From assembly GCA_964609245.1 (NCBI GenBank), contig CAZSSB010000003.1, forward strand, positions 62,001 to 126,000: a DNA stretch of 64,000 bases, given 5' to 3'. The position numbers were made by a program, and so were the translations under genes. The notes under the pieces are model-generated. The model did no database searches. It worked only from the letters and a program-made list of their open reading frames with translations, and was not told the origin of the DNA. Within the stretch, counting starts at the first letter, position 1. Each line of letters begins with the position of its first letter. The DNA is from JAFGCY01 sp964609245. GTDB lineage: Bacteria > 4484-113 > JAFGCY01. This document shows positions 55,345 through 63,513 of this stretch, in pieces.

Positions 55345-57021
55345 ATGCGTAACGGTGCACGGCGAGAGAGACCCTCTCCCATTGCTTTAGTGGCGGTGGC
55401 TTGCGCCATCACGGCGCTCTGCGCGCTGGGCTGCGAGGCGAACAGCGTTGAGCCGCGCCTGCGCGATGACCAGCTTGATCCGTCCCTGGAGCGGCCACTG
55501 CCTGCCGCTGATTTCGGGCTGGCGTCGCCGACGGAGCTGGCGCGGGAGACGGCGGCGGCAACCGGTGGCTGCTTCCGCTACGGCGCGGCCTACAACGCCG
55601 CACTGCCCACACGCCATGCCAGCATTTCCGGGGCAAGCCTGTGGCTCGACCCGCCAGCGTGGTCCACGGGACTGGATGAAGACCCAACCGAGCCGGCATT
55701 CGCAATCTACAGCTTCGACGTCAGCGATTTCGCGGGTGCAGCCCGGTTCACAGTCAGGTCCCGCAGCGGCGTGCCCTACGCCGGGCTGGCCAACTACAAG
55801 CGTGACAGCTGGGACTGGTTCGCGGTTCCCCCCGATGGCGATGTGGCGATCGACAGCTTTGCCTCATACGCGTCCGACACGGGCGTGTGCTATCTGGCGG
55901 TTGTCTCGATCAACGATGCTCAAGACGTCCACCGCACCGACGTCGTCGACTGGGTGCGGATCGGCGCCGATCCCTGGGAGTATTCCCCGCTGGCAGGCAG
56001 CGAATCAGGCAAGTACTACCAGTCACTGGCGCTGGACTCACAGGACCGGTCATGGGTGGCGTGGTCAACGGCCGAACCCGAGCACGCCAGCGGGGTGGCG
56101 TTCTGCGGCGATGCGGGCCTGGTTCACGAAGCGATCAGCGACCACTACGCCCTCGGCCAGTCGCTGCGCCTGGACACCGATGACAGGCCACAGCTGTGCT
56201 ACGTGATCCTGGCAGAGACGCAGTACGAGATCCGCTATGCCTGCCGCGAGCAAGGCGAGTGGCTTGACGAGCGGATCGCCGGGGTAGCCTACTCGCACAC
56301 CACAAGCCAGGGCGCGCCGGAGCCCACCGCGCTGGACTACCTGCCCGCCGTGGACTTGTCCCTCGATTCGGGTGGCCGGCCGCGGATTGCCTTGGTGGAT
56401 ACCGGCGACTCGGCGGTACGTTTCTGGTGGCACGACGGGTCGGACTGGCGCGCCGAGCTGGTGGACGACGACGCGATCGAGAAGCACCGCAGCGACATCA
56501 GCCTGGCACTTGATGTCGCTGGCAATCCGCGGCTTGTGTACAGCGGTGGCCACCCACTCGAGCTTCGCTATGCCGTAAACGACGGCCCGGGCTGGGTTGT
56601 CGAGGCCGTGCTGCCTGAGGAAGGAGGATATCGGCATGTGTCGCTGGTGCTGGATGAGACGGACAGGCCCATTCTGGCCTGCGGTTATGGATCGCTGGTG
56701 ACAATCCTTCGCCGGAGCCAGGAGTGGGAGAGCACGACTCGCCCTGAAACGTACGCTGTGCAGTACCTCGATCTGGCCTGCGCCGGCACTGCGCCTGCGC
56801 AGCTCTGTTACGGTCCGCTGGTCGACTACTGGGACCTGCAGTACGGGAGCCTTAACGGTGATACCTGGCAAATGGAAACCGTGTACCCGGCAGACCACCT
56901 CAGCTATTACCGGGAGACTCCGCCCGACGCTCTCGCGCTGGACTCCACCGGTGCACCGGTGATCCTGCTCCTGGAGGATTGCATAGAGGGGCGCGCCTGG
57001 TTCCTGATAACCCGCAGGTGA
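55345..57021 (+). CDS. Lipoprotein with beta-propeller-like repeats
   Basis: 558 aa. ATG 55345 with GGAGG 5 nt upstream gives a signal peptide ending at lipobox ALGC (Cys30). An N-terminal domain (about 70-200: ISGASLWLDPP, FAIYSFDVSDFAGAARFTV) resembles that of the lipoprotein at 26581. Then four or more repeats of SLALD-x-GNPRLVY / LRYA-x5-GWVVEAV type (about 215-540) suggest a propeller. The same repeat is at the C-terminus of the 1370-aa lipoprotein. No dockerin-like loop here. Function unknown. Confidence 0.8.
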   Translation: MRNGARRERPSPIALVAVACAITALCALGCEANSVEPRLRDDQLDPSLERPLPAADFGLASPTELARETAAATGGCFRYGAAYNAALPTRHASISGASLWLDPPAWSTGLDEDPTEPAFAIYSFDVSDFAGAARFTVRSRSGVPYAGLANYKRDSWDWFAVPPDGDVAIDSFASYASDTGVCYLAVVSINDAQDVHRTDVVDWVRIGADPWEYSPLAGSESGKYYQSLALDSQDRSWVAWSTAEPEHASGVAFCGDAGLVHEAISDHYALGQSLRLDTDDRPQLCYVILAETQYEIRYACREQGEWLDERIAGVAYSHTTSQGAPEPTALDYLPAVDLSLDSGGRPRIALVDTGDSAVRFWWHDGSDWRAELVDDDAIEKHRSDISLALDVAGNPRLVYSGGHPLELRYAVNDGPGWVVEAVLPEEGGYRHVSLVLDETDRPILACGYGSLVTILRRSQEWESTTRPETYAVQYLDLACAGTAPAQLCYGPLVDYWDLQYGSLNGDTWQMETVYPADHLSYYRETPPDALALDSTGAPVILLLEDCIEGRAWFLITRR

Positions 57022-57038
57022 TTCGGCTTTCTGGACGG

Positions 57039-58235
57039 CTAGTCTACCTTGCCTCTAACCGCGCGGCCCAGCACCTGGCGGGCGATCACCATCCGCTGGA
57101 TCTCGCTGGTGCCCTCGCCGATGGTGCACAGCTTGGCGTCGCGCCACATCCGCTCCACCTCGTACTCGCGGGTATAGCCATAGCCGCCGTGCAGCTGGAC
57201 CGCCAGCTCCGTGATGCGCATCGCCACCTCGCTGGCATACAGCTTGGCCATCGCGGCCTCCTTGGTGATGTGCATCCCCTGGTCCTTCATCCACGCCGCG
57301 CGGTAGACCATCAGCCGCGCCGCCTCCAGCTCGGTGGCCATGTTGGCGATGAAGTGCTGGATCGGCTCGTGCTGGGCCAGCAGCTTGTCAAAGGTCTTGC
57401 GCTCCCTGACGTAGGCCACGGCGCGCTCGTAGGCGCCCTGGGCCAGACCCAGCGCCATCGCGCCGATACCGATCCGCCCGCCCTCCAGTGTCTGCATGAA
57501 GGCGCCGAAACCGGTGTTCTCCTCGCCGAGCAGGTTCTCAACCGGCACGCGGACGTTGTCGAGGAAGATCTGCGACGTGCTGGAGCCGCGCAGGCCCAGC
57601 TTGTCCTCGACCTTGGGCACGCTGACGCCCTCGCTCTGCATGTCGATGATCAGCGCGCTGATGCCGTGGCTGCGGCGTGCCGAGGGATCGGTCTTGACGG
57701 TGGCGACCATCGTCCGGGCCTCGCGGCCGTTGGTGATCCACTGCTTGGCGCCATTGACCACGTAGTGGTCACCCTCGCGGATCGCAGTGGTGCGGCAATT
57801 GCCGGCGTCGCTGCCCGCCTCGGGCTCGCTGAGGCCGAAGCAGCCGATATGCTCCCCGCTGCACAGCGGCGGCAGGAACTTCTTCTTCTGCTCCTCCGTG
57901 CCGAGATCGTGGATCGGCGCCATGCAGAGGCTGGTGTGCGCGGTGTAGGTGATGCCGGTGTTGCCGCAGACGCGGTTGATCTCGTCCATCGCGATGATGA
58001 AGCTCATGAAGTCCATGCCGGCGCCGCCGTACTCCTCGGGGAAGTAGATGCCCAGCAGGTCGAGCTCCCCCATCTCCTTGACGGCTTCGTGCGGAAACAG
58101 CTTCTTCTCGTCGAGCTCCATCGCGCGCGGTGCGAGTTTCTCGTCGCAGAATTTGCGCAGCATCTCGCGCAGCATGCGGTGTTCTTCCGTGAAGGGAATC
58201 ATGCCATAGCTATCGAGCGCACCCATACCTGCCAC
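57039..58235 (-). CDS. Short-chain acyl-CoA dehydrogenase
   Basis: 398 aa FAD enzyme introducing the alpha-beta double bond in acyl-CoA, likely short-chain (butyryl-CoA type). Signatures: GCFGLSEPEAGSDAGNCRT (FAD/substrate), YVVNGAKQWITNG, and the C-terminal QLHGGYGYTREYEVERMWRD with the family's catalytic-region Glu, then IGEGTSEIQRMVIARQVLG. GTG 58235 or ATG 58226 may start it. Its 3' end is the source of two upstream fossils. No etfAB in the window; electrons could reach Rnf indirectly. Confidence 0.95.
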   Translation of the reverse strand: MAGMGALDSYGMIPFTEEHRMLREMLRKFCDEKLAPRAMELDEKKLFPHEAVKEMGELDLLGIYFPEEYGGAGMDFMSFIIAMDEINRVCGNTGITYTAHTSLCMAPIHDLGTEEQKKKFLPPLCSGEHIGCFGLSEPEAGSDAGNCRTTAIREGDHYVVNGAKQWITNGREARTMVATVKTDPSARRSHGISALIIDMQSEGVSVPKVEDKLGLRGSSTSQIFLDNVRVPVENLLGEENTGFGAFMQTLEGGRIGIGAMALGLAQGAYERAVAYVRERKTFDKLLAQHEPIQHFIANMATELEAARLMVYRAAWMKDQGMHITKEAAMAKLYASEVAMRITELAVQLHGGYGYTREYEVERMWRDAKLCTIGEGTSEIQRMVIARQVLGRAVRGKVD

Positions 58236-58260
58236 CTTGCTGGAGAAGTCCGCGGGAATC

Positions 58261-58291
58261 CGCAGCTGTGGGGCCTATGATAGCAGCTGCG
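58261..58291. promoter_or_regulatory. Inverted repeat around the acyl-CoA dehydrogenase -10
   Basis: CGCAGCTG (58261-58268) and CAGCTGCG (58284-58291) flank a 15-nt spacer holding TATCAT (58277-58282, minus strand). A repressor binding here would block the promoter. It could equally be an RNA hairpin. Confidence 0.5.
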
Positions 58292-58298
58292 CCGCGCC

Positions 58299-58375
58299 GT
58301 GCCGGGCCGCGGGGCAAGTGGCTACCCCACATTGGGCCTCAAGTGTGCCTTTGCCCGGCGGCGAAGCTGCGGCAC
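58299..58375 (-). ncRNA. Candidate structured RNA, copy B
   Basis: Three stacked stems: GTGCCG (58299-58304) with CGGCAC (58370-58375), GCCGC (58306-58310) with GCGGC (58358-58362), and GGGCAA (58312-58317) with TTGCCC (58351-58356). The interior 22 nt at about 58319-58340 match copy A at 14275-14296. On the minus strand a TATATT (58376-58381) lies immediately upstream. The outer stems of A and B differ in sequence while the core is conserved, as in a functional RNA. Strand is inferred. Confidence 0.45.
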
Positions 58376-58508
58376 AATATACGCGGCGGACATGCAGCGG
58401 GGTGCGGTGCCTGTTGGAGAGCGCCGTGCCCGCCAATCACCTGCGTGTTTGCGGGCCGCACGGAGTCAGCCGGAGTCCAGCGGCGCGGTAAGCATGCAAT
58501 TCACGCAG

Positions 58509-58544
58509 AGCCGGGTTTCTCACCAAGCCCGGCTTTCGTGTTTT
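58509..58544 (+). terminator. Intrinsic terminator
   Basis: AGCCGGGTTT pairs with AAGCCCGGCT (one G-T pair) around a 6-nt loop, followed by TTCGTGTTTT. It lies upstream of the metallopeptidase gene on the same strand, so it would end a transcript from the intergenic region or attenuate the gene. Confidence 0.65.
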
Positions 58545-58620
58545 CGCCCCCGGGTAAGCCAAAACCGGGCCATGCGCTATAACACCTTAGTATTGCCTGG
58601 ATGCATCTGAGGAGGCTCAC

Positions 58621-61110
58621 GTGAAGACTAGCCGTTTGCTTCGCCTGTTGCTGGCTGGTGCCGCGCTGCTGACGCCGGCGGCAGCTGCCGCGCCGCCCGC
58701 TGGCAGTGATCCGCTGCAGGAGCTCTACGACGCGACCTACATCACCATGCGCGAGATGTCCGCGGTGCTGCCCCACGGCTCGCTGTACGTCAGTCAAGGC
58801 GTGCTGGCCAGTTTCAGCGGTGTCGATCAGCGCACCGCGGGCGTGATCGTCGGGGAGATCACGCTGAGCATGGACAAGCTGCCCAGCGGGCCCGGCGTGC
58901 TCAACCTGTTCGCCGAGATCACGCCCGACGAGCCGGCCGTCGTCCGGCGCGCCACCCATGCGTTCTATTCGGTGGCCGCCACGGCCGCCAGCCAGGTGGT
59001 CAGCGGCTTTCCCGTGGCGATCCGCGGCTGGGCCGAGCTTGATCCCGCCGAGCAGGAGGAGTTCGAGAGCATCTACCTGCAGGCCTACAGCGACGGTTGG
59101 ATCGAGAGCGGCGCCGAGGAGGGCATGGGCGGTGGCCACTGGGGCGCGGGCGGCCAGCCGGAGAGTGTCGGGGGCGGGGGCGTCACGCCGCGCTTCCCGG
59201 TCGGCGAGGAGACCTTCGCCGCGGTCTGGACGGTGGACGGCAACCGCTGGGACTACCGGATCGACGAGAGCGGCGAGAACTTCACGGTGACCGATTACTA
59301 CCGCAATATCACCTTCGTGCAGCAGCCCTGGGCGCCGGAGGAAGGTGCACTGGATGACGCGCTGCGATTCAGCAACATCGACTACAGCTATGTGTTCTTC
59401 CCCGACGGCGTCGACCAGGAGGAAGGCGCGCCGGGGTACCTGACGGCGTACATCGTGGCCAGCTTCACCGTCAGCGAGCCGCGCCAGCGCCTAGAGCTGG
59501 TCAGCTACCCCTGGCTCGAGATTGAGTCCATCAAGGATGAACTGGTCCGGGAACTGGAATTCACGCGCGGCGGCGCCGGCTACTCCGACTGGATGCTGTT
59601 CGTCGACGGCGATTTTCAGCCCGGTGTGGAGTACGAGCTGCGCGTGGAGGCGGCCTGCGACGTGCCGCAGACCTACGGCGGCCCAGGCTACGGTGGCGTT
59701 TATCGCTTCGACACCGCGGCGCTCTGGCCCGGCGAGGACCATAGCGCGGACATCGCTATCGAGCTGGCAATCGATACCAATGGCTGGACGGTCCTCGCCA
59801 GCGAGGGTGGCACGCTCGACTACTTCCAGATGGGCGGCCCGGACGGCGGCTACGGTCCGCTGCGCGACGAAGCCAGCGCCAACTGGACGGCCACCACGCG
59901 CAACCAGATGCTGGTGGCGACCAAGTTTCCGTCCGTAACGCTGCCCACCGGCTGGGGCGAACTGCAGGTGTTCGCGCCGGCGGAGCTGGCCGAGAGCGTT
60001 GGCGAGATGGAGAGCATCGCGGCGCTGGGCGAGATCATCGCTTACTACAACGGGCTGTGGGGCGACCGCGGCGTGACGACACAGCCCGTGTTCCTGGTGC
60101 CCGAGGAGAGCGGCGTGCAGGCGTTCGAGGATGCCGGACTGATCTTCATCCTCGGCGGCGACCGCACGGGTATCCCGCTGATCGCGCACGAGACCTCGCA
60201 CCTCTGGTGGGGCTACGACGTCAGCGGCCCGCTGTGGTTTCTGGAGGGCATGGCCAACTACGGCGCGGCGAAGTTCCTGGAGTACTACTATGGCGACGAC
60301 GGCCCGCTGGCGGGCGCTGACGATCCGCTGTTCTATCGCCGCTACCTGATGAACTTCAGCCTGGGCTACGAGCTGCCGCTGAGTTTCGATGCGCGCGAGC
60401 AGCTGGAGGACACGGCGTCGATCTACCACAACAGCGCGGCGTTCCTGCTGACGATGGACGCGCTCCGCCCCGACGGCATCGACGGCATCCTCGGCCTGCT
60501 GCATCGAAGCGCCGATCGGATGCCGGCCGTGAGCAGCGAGCAGCTGCGCGGCATCTTCAGTGATCAGAGCGGCGGCGAACTGGGCGATGTCTGGGACAGC
60601 TACGCCGTGCGCGGCGAGATCCCCGTGGCCGACGCGGACGACGACACCTACCGCCGCTTCGAGTGGACGCCGGAGCGCGAGGAGTACGTCAGGATGCTGC
60701 GCTGGCTGGTGCCGTCGATGAAGAAGGAGATGATGGGTGACATTCGCGGTGCGCTGTACTGCGCCTTCCGGGCGCTCGAGTACCGCAACGAGGCCAAGGA
60801 CCGGCTGCGGATCGCCGGGCTGCTGATCAAGGACGGCCAGCTGGACGTGGCCTGGGAGATGGCGGCGGCGCAGCTGGAAAACCCCGAGACCGACGCCAAG
60901 ACGCGCGTGCAGGCCAACTGGACACTGTCCAAGGTCTACCGCGCCCAGGGTGATACGGACAGCGAGCTGCTGGCCCTGCAATACGTCATCGACAACGCGC
61001 CCGCCGTGGACCTGCTCTATATCGCCCAGCAGGCCGGCGAGCGCCGGGCGGAGCTGACCGGCGAGGAAGCGGACTACGACGCTGAGAGCGGGGCGACGCC
61101 CCAGGGCTGA
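58621..61110 (+). CDS. Secreted gluzincin metallopeptidase
   Basis: 829 aa. GTG start with GAGGAGG upstream; signal peptide MKTSRLLRLLLAGAALLTPA, no lipobox. A large beta N-terminal region (30-440) precedes the zinc site His523-Glu524-x2-His527 (AHETSHLWWG) with Glu542 (WFLEGMANY). The spacing after the motif (14 residues) is shorter than the usual 18 of M1 aminopeptidases. The C-terminal 130 residues are helical, TPR-like. Extracytoplasmic peptidase of clan MA; substrate unknown. Confidence 0.88.
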   Translation: MKTSRLLRLLLAGAALLTPAAAAAPPAGSDPLQELYDATYITMREMSAVLPHGSLYVSQGVLASFSGVDQRTAGVIVGEITLSMDKLPSGPGVLNLFAEITPDEPAVVRRATHAFYSVAATAASQVVSGFPVAIRGWAELDPAEQEEFESIYLQAYSDGWIESGAEEGMGGGHWGAGGQPESVGGGGVTPRFPVGEETFAAVWTVDGNRWDYRIDESGENFTVTDYYRNITFVQQPWAPEEGALDDALRFSNIDYSYVFFPDGVDQEEGAPGYLTAYIVASFTVSEPRQRLELVSYPWLEIESIKDELVRELEFTRGGAGYSDWMLFVDGDFQPGVEYELRVEAACDVPQTYGGPGYGGVYRFDTAALWPGEDHSADIAIELAIDTNGWTVLASEGGTLDYFQMGGPDGGYGPLRDEASANWTATTRNQMLVATKFPSVTLPTGWGELQVFAPAELAESVGEMESIAALGEIIAYYNGLWGDRGVTTQPVFLVPEESGVQAFEDAGLIFILGGDRTGIPLIAHETSHLWWGYDVSGPLWFLEGMANYGAAKFLEYYYGDDGPLAGADDPLFYRRYLMNFSLGYELPLSFDAREQLEDTASIYHNSAAFLLTMDALRPDGIDGILGLLHRSADRMPAVSSEQLRGIFSDQSGGELGDVWDSYAVRGEIPVADADDDTYRRFEWTPEREEYVRMLRWLVPSMKKEMMGDIRGALYCAFRALEYRNEAKDRLRIAGLLIKDGQLDVAWEMAAAQLENPETDAKTRVQANWTLSKVYRAQGDTDSELLALQYVIDNAPAVDLLYIAQQAGERRAELTGEEADYDAESGATPQG

Positions 61111-61116
61111 CAGGTG

Positions 61117-61138
61117 AGCCCGGCCCCGTGGCCGGGCT
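61117..61138. terminator. Hairpin between metallopeptidase and next gene
   Basis: AGCCCGGCC and GGCCGGGCT form a 9-bp stem with a CCGT loop, 7 nt after the metallopeptidase stop. No T-run. Its last base starts the TATAAT of the following gene, so the structure could also affect that promoter. Confidence 0.55.
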
Positions 61139-61143
61139 ATAAT
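61138..61143 (+). promoter_or_regulatory. -10 box of leaderless spermidine-synthase-like gene
   Basis: TATAAT, 8 nt, then GTG at 61152. Confidence 0.65.
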
Positions 61144-61151
61144 CGGCGGGC

Positions 61152-63500
61152 GTGGTCTATCTGCTGTTCTTCCTGTCGGGGGCTGCCGGGCTGATCTACG
61201 AGATCGCCTGGTCGCGCCAGCTGGGCCTGTTCTTCGGCCACACCGTGCACGCCGCGGCGGTGGTGCTGGGCGCCTACTTCGCCGGCATGGCGCTGGGCTA
61301 CGTGCTCGCCGGCCGCTGGGCGCCGCGGCTGGGGCGCCCGCTGATCGGCTACGGCGTCGCGGAGTTGGTGGTGGCGGGCTGGGCGCTGCTGACGCCCCAC
61401 CTGCTGGCGCTCTACGCCCAGCCGCAGCTTGCGGCCCTGCTTAACCACCCGTTGCCGACGCTGCAGCTCGCCGTGCGCGCGCTGGTGACCTTCCTGACAC
61501 TGCTGCCCGCCACGATCGCGCTGGGGGCCACGCTGCCGTTCATCGCACAGCACGTCAGCCCCCCCGCCGCGCCACGCCCGCGGCTGATCGCCCTGGCCTA
61601 CGCCTGCAACACCTGCGGTGCGTTCACCGGCGTGCTGGCGGCGACCTTCGCGCTGATCCTGCTGCTCGGGGTGCGCCAGAGCGGCTACCTGGCGGCGGCG
61701 ATCAGTGCGGCCTGCGGGCTGGCGGCGCTGTGGTGGGCCCGCCGCGGCGGCGAGGTGCGGGGGCGAGCCGCCGGGGCTGAAGCGGCGGGGGGAGCGCGGC
61801 GGCTGACGCCGTCGTGGTACCTGCTGGCCGGCCTCAGCGGGCTGGGTACGCTGGGCCTGCAGGTGCTCTACACGCGGATGTTCGCGATGACCTTCCACAA
61901 CAGCACCTATACGTTCGGCGGCGTGGTGGCGGTGTTCCTGATCGCGCTGGCGCTGGGCAGCTGGCTGGTGTCGCGCTTCGCCGCCCGGCTGCGGCCCGCG
62001 CCGACCGCCGCGCTGGCCTGCGCGGCCGGCGCCCCGGCGATCCTGCTCGGCGTGGCGATCTTCCAGCGCTTCACCAAGCTGGGGTACTTCGGCGCCGGGT
62101 CGTCGTTCGTCGTCTACATCCTGGGGGCGCTGGGCCTGATCGCGCTGGTGGTGCTGCTGCCGGTCACCCTGCTGGGTACAGTGCTGCCGTACTGCTTCGC
62201 CGCGGCCCCGGACGCGGCCGACGGTCCGGGCCCGGCGGTCGGCCGGCTGACGGCCGTCAACACCGTCAGCGCCGCGCTCGGCGCGCTGCTGACCAGCTTC
62301 GTGCTGCTGCCCCTGCTGGGGCTGTGGACCTGCTTCGCGCTCTACGCCGTGCTCTACGCCGTGGCCGGGCTGGTGATCGCCGGTACCGGCCGGGGCGCCG
62401 CCCGAGTCGTCTATGGAGGACTGGGCCTGGCGGTGCTGGTGGCCGCCGGTATCGCCGCTACCCAGTGGCCGATGAGCGTGATCGGCAGCCGGGTGCGCCT
62501 GCTCTATGAGCGGGAGACGCCCTACGGGCTGATCAACGTGGTGGAGGCCACCGAGACCCACGACATCTGGCTGAGGCAGAACAACCACTACGTACTGGGC
62601 GCCACGCGCGGCGCCGACAGCGAGCTGCGCCAGGGCTACATCCCGCTGCTGCTGCATCCGCGGCCCGCCGAGGTCTGCTTCCTGGGGCTGGCCACCGGTA
62701 TCACGGCCAGTTCCGCGCTGGGGTTTCCCGGTGTGGAGCGAGTCACGGCCGTCGAGCTGATTCCGGAGGTCGTCGAGGCGGCGGCCTTCTTCGGCGAACA
62801 CAACCGGGGCATACCCGACAATCCGCAGCTTGAGGTCGTGGTCAACGACGCCCGGCATTACCTGTACGCCACCGACCGGCGCTTCGACGTGATCGTCAGC
62901 GACCTGTTCGTGCCCTGGCACAGCCAGACCGGTTATCTGTATACCGTCGAGCACTATCGGGCGGCGCGGCGGCGGCTGGCCGAGGGCGGGCTGTTCTGCC
63001 AGTGGCTGCCGATGTACCAGGTCGGGGCACGCGAGCTGGAGCTGATCGCGGACAGCTTCGCCAGCGTCTTTCCGGTGACGACTGTCTGGCGCGGGGAGAT
63101 CGAGCAGGGCAACACCCCGCTGCTGGCGCTGATCGGCGGCGAGCGGCCGCTGGAGGTCGAGGGCGCGCGGCTGCTGCGCTGCTGGGCGCAGGTGCCGGTG
63201 CCGCGCGGCGGCGTTGACCCGGTGATCCGGCGCGGGCGTGACGTTCTGGGCCTCTACGCTGGGGGCTGGCCGGCGGACGGATCGGGGCCGCTCAACACCG
63301 ATGACCACCCGCGGGTTGAGTTCCTGGCGCCCCTCACCCAGCGCCGGAGCGCCATGCTGACGGGCGACCGGCTGATTGCCTACTACGACAGCGTGCTGCT
63401 CGGGCTGCCGCTGGCGGGCGTGGACTACGTGCCACTGGCGGGCGAGCCGCCGCCGGACCTCGCCCGGGAACGTGCCGGGCAGCGCGCCGCCCTGCAGTGA
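61152..63500 (+). CDS. Fused membrane protein / spermidine synthase-like
   Basis: 782 aa. The N-terminal half has about twelve membrane helices beginning FFLSGAAGLIYEIAWSRQLG, the hallmark of fused MFS/spermidine synthase proteins. The C-terminal domain (about 480-760) is a spermidine-synthase/methyltransferase fold: VCFLGLATGITASSALGFP, VTAVELIPEVVEAA, NDARHYLYATDRRFDVIVSD. It may transfer aminopropyl groups or bind nucleoside-sulfonium substrates; the true reaction of this fused family is not established to my knowledge. Confidence 0.9.
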   Translation: MVYLLFFLSGAAGLIYEIAWSRQLGLFFGHTVHAAAVVLGAYFAGMALGYVLAGRWAPRLGRPLIGYGVAELVVAGWALLTPHLLALYAQPQLAALLNHPLPTLQLAVRALVTFLTLLPATIALGATLPFIAQHVSPPAAPRPRLIALAYACNTCGAFTGVLAATFALILLLGVRQSGYLAAAISAACGLAALWWARRGGEVRGRAAGAEAAGGARRLTPSWYLLAGLSGLGTLGLQVLYTRMFAMTFHNSTYTFGGVVAVFLIALALGSWLVSRFAARLRPAPTAALACAAGAPAILLGVAIFQRFTKLGYFGAGSSFVVYILGALGLIALVVLLPVTLLGTVLPYCFAAAPDAADGPGPAVGRLTAVNTVSAALGALLTSFVLLPLLGLWTCFALYAVLYAVAGLVIAGTGRGAARVVYGGLGLAVLVAAGIAATQWPMSVIGSRVRLLYERETPYGLINVVEATETHDIWLRQNNHYVLGATRGADSELRQGYIPLLLHPRPAEVCFLGLATGITASSALGFPGVERVTAVELIPEVVEAAAFFGEHNRGIPDNPQLEVVVNDARHYLYATDRRFDVIVSDLFVPWHSQTGYLYTVEHYRAARRRLAEGGLFCQWLPMYQVGARELELIADSFASVFPVTTVWRGEIEQGNTPLLALIGGERPLEVEGARLLRCWAQVPVPRGGVDPVIRRGRDVLGLYAGGWPADGSGPLNTDDHPRVEFLAPLTQRRSAMLTGDRLIAYYDSVLLGLPLAGVDYVPLAGEPPPDLARERAGQRAALQ

Positions 63501-63501
63501 C

Positions 63502-63507
63502 TACAAT
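63502..63507 (+). promoter_or_regulatory. -10 box of leaderless terminal gene
   Basis: TACAAT, 6 nt (AGGGGC), then GTG at 63514. Confidence 0.6.
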
Positions 63508-63513
63508 AGGGGC

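Larger units (their letters stand above)
58236..58620. other. Divergent intergenic region with RNA-like element and terminator
   Basis: 385 bp. From left to right it holds the acyl-CoA dehydrogenase promoter flanked by inverted CGCAGCTG repeats, candidate structured RNA copy B, a plus-strand intrinsic terminator and a TATAAC at about 58580 before the metallopeptidase gene. Small ORFs here have no convincing starts. Confidence 0.6.

Noticed and set aside
56283..56296. Third copy of the RNA core inside the lipoprotein gene at 55345
   Set aside because: Only GGGGTAGCC matches; the other half of the core and the stems are missing.
58237..58610. Small plus-strand open frames upstream of the metallopeptidase gene
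   Set aside because: Three overlapping frames, no ribosome site, and they run through the structured element and terminator.
61137..63308. 723-codon minus-strand open frame
   Set aside because: Antisense of the fused spermidine-synthase-like gene; extremely rich in Gln, Arg, Pro and His.
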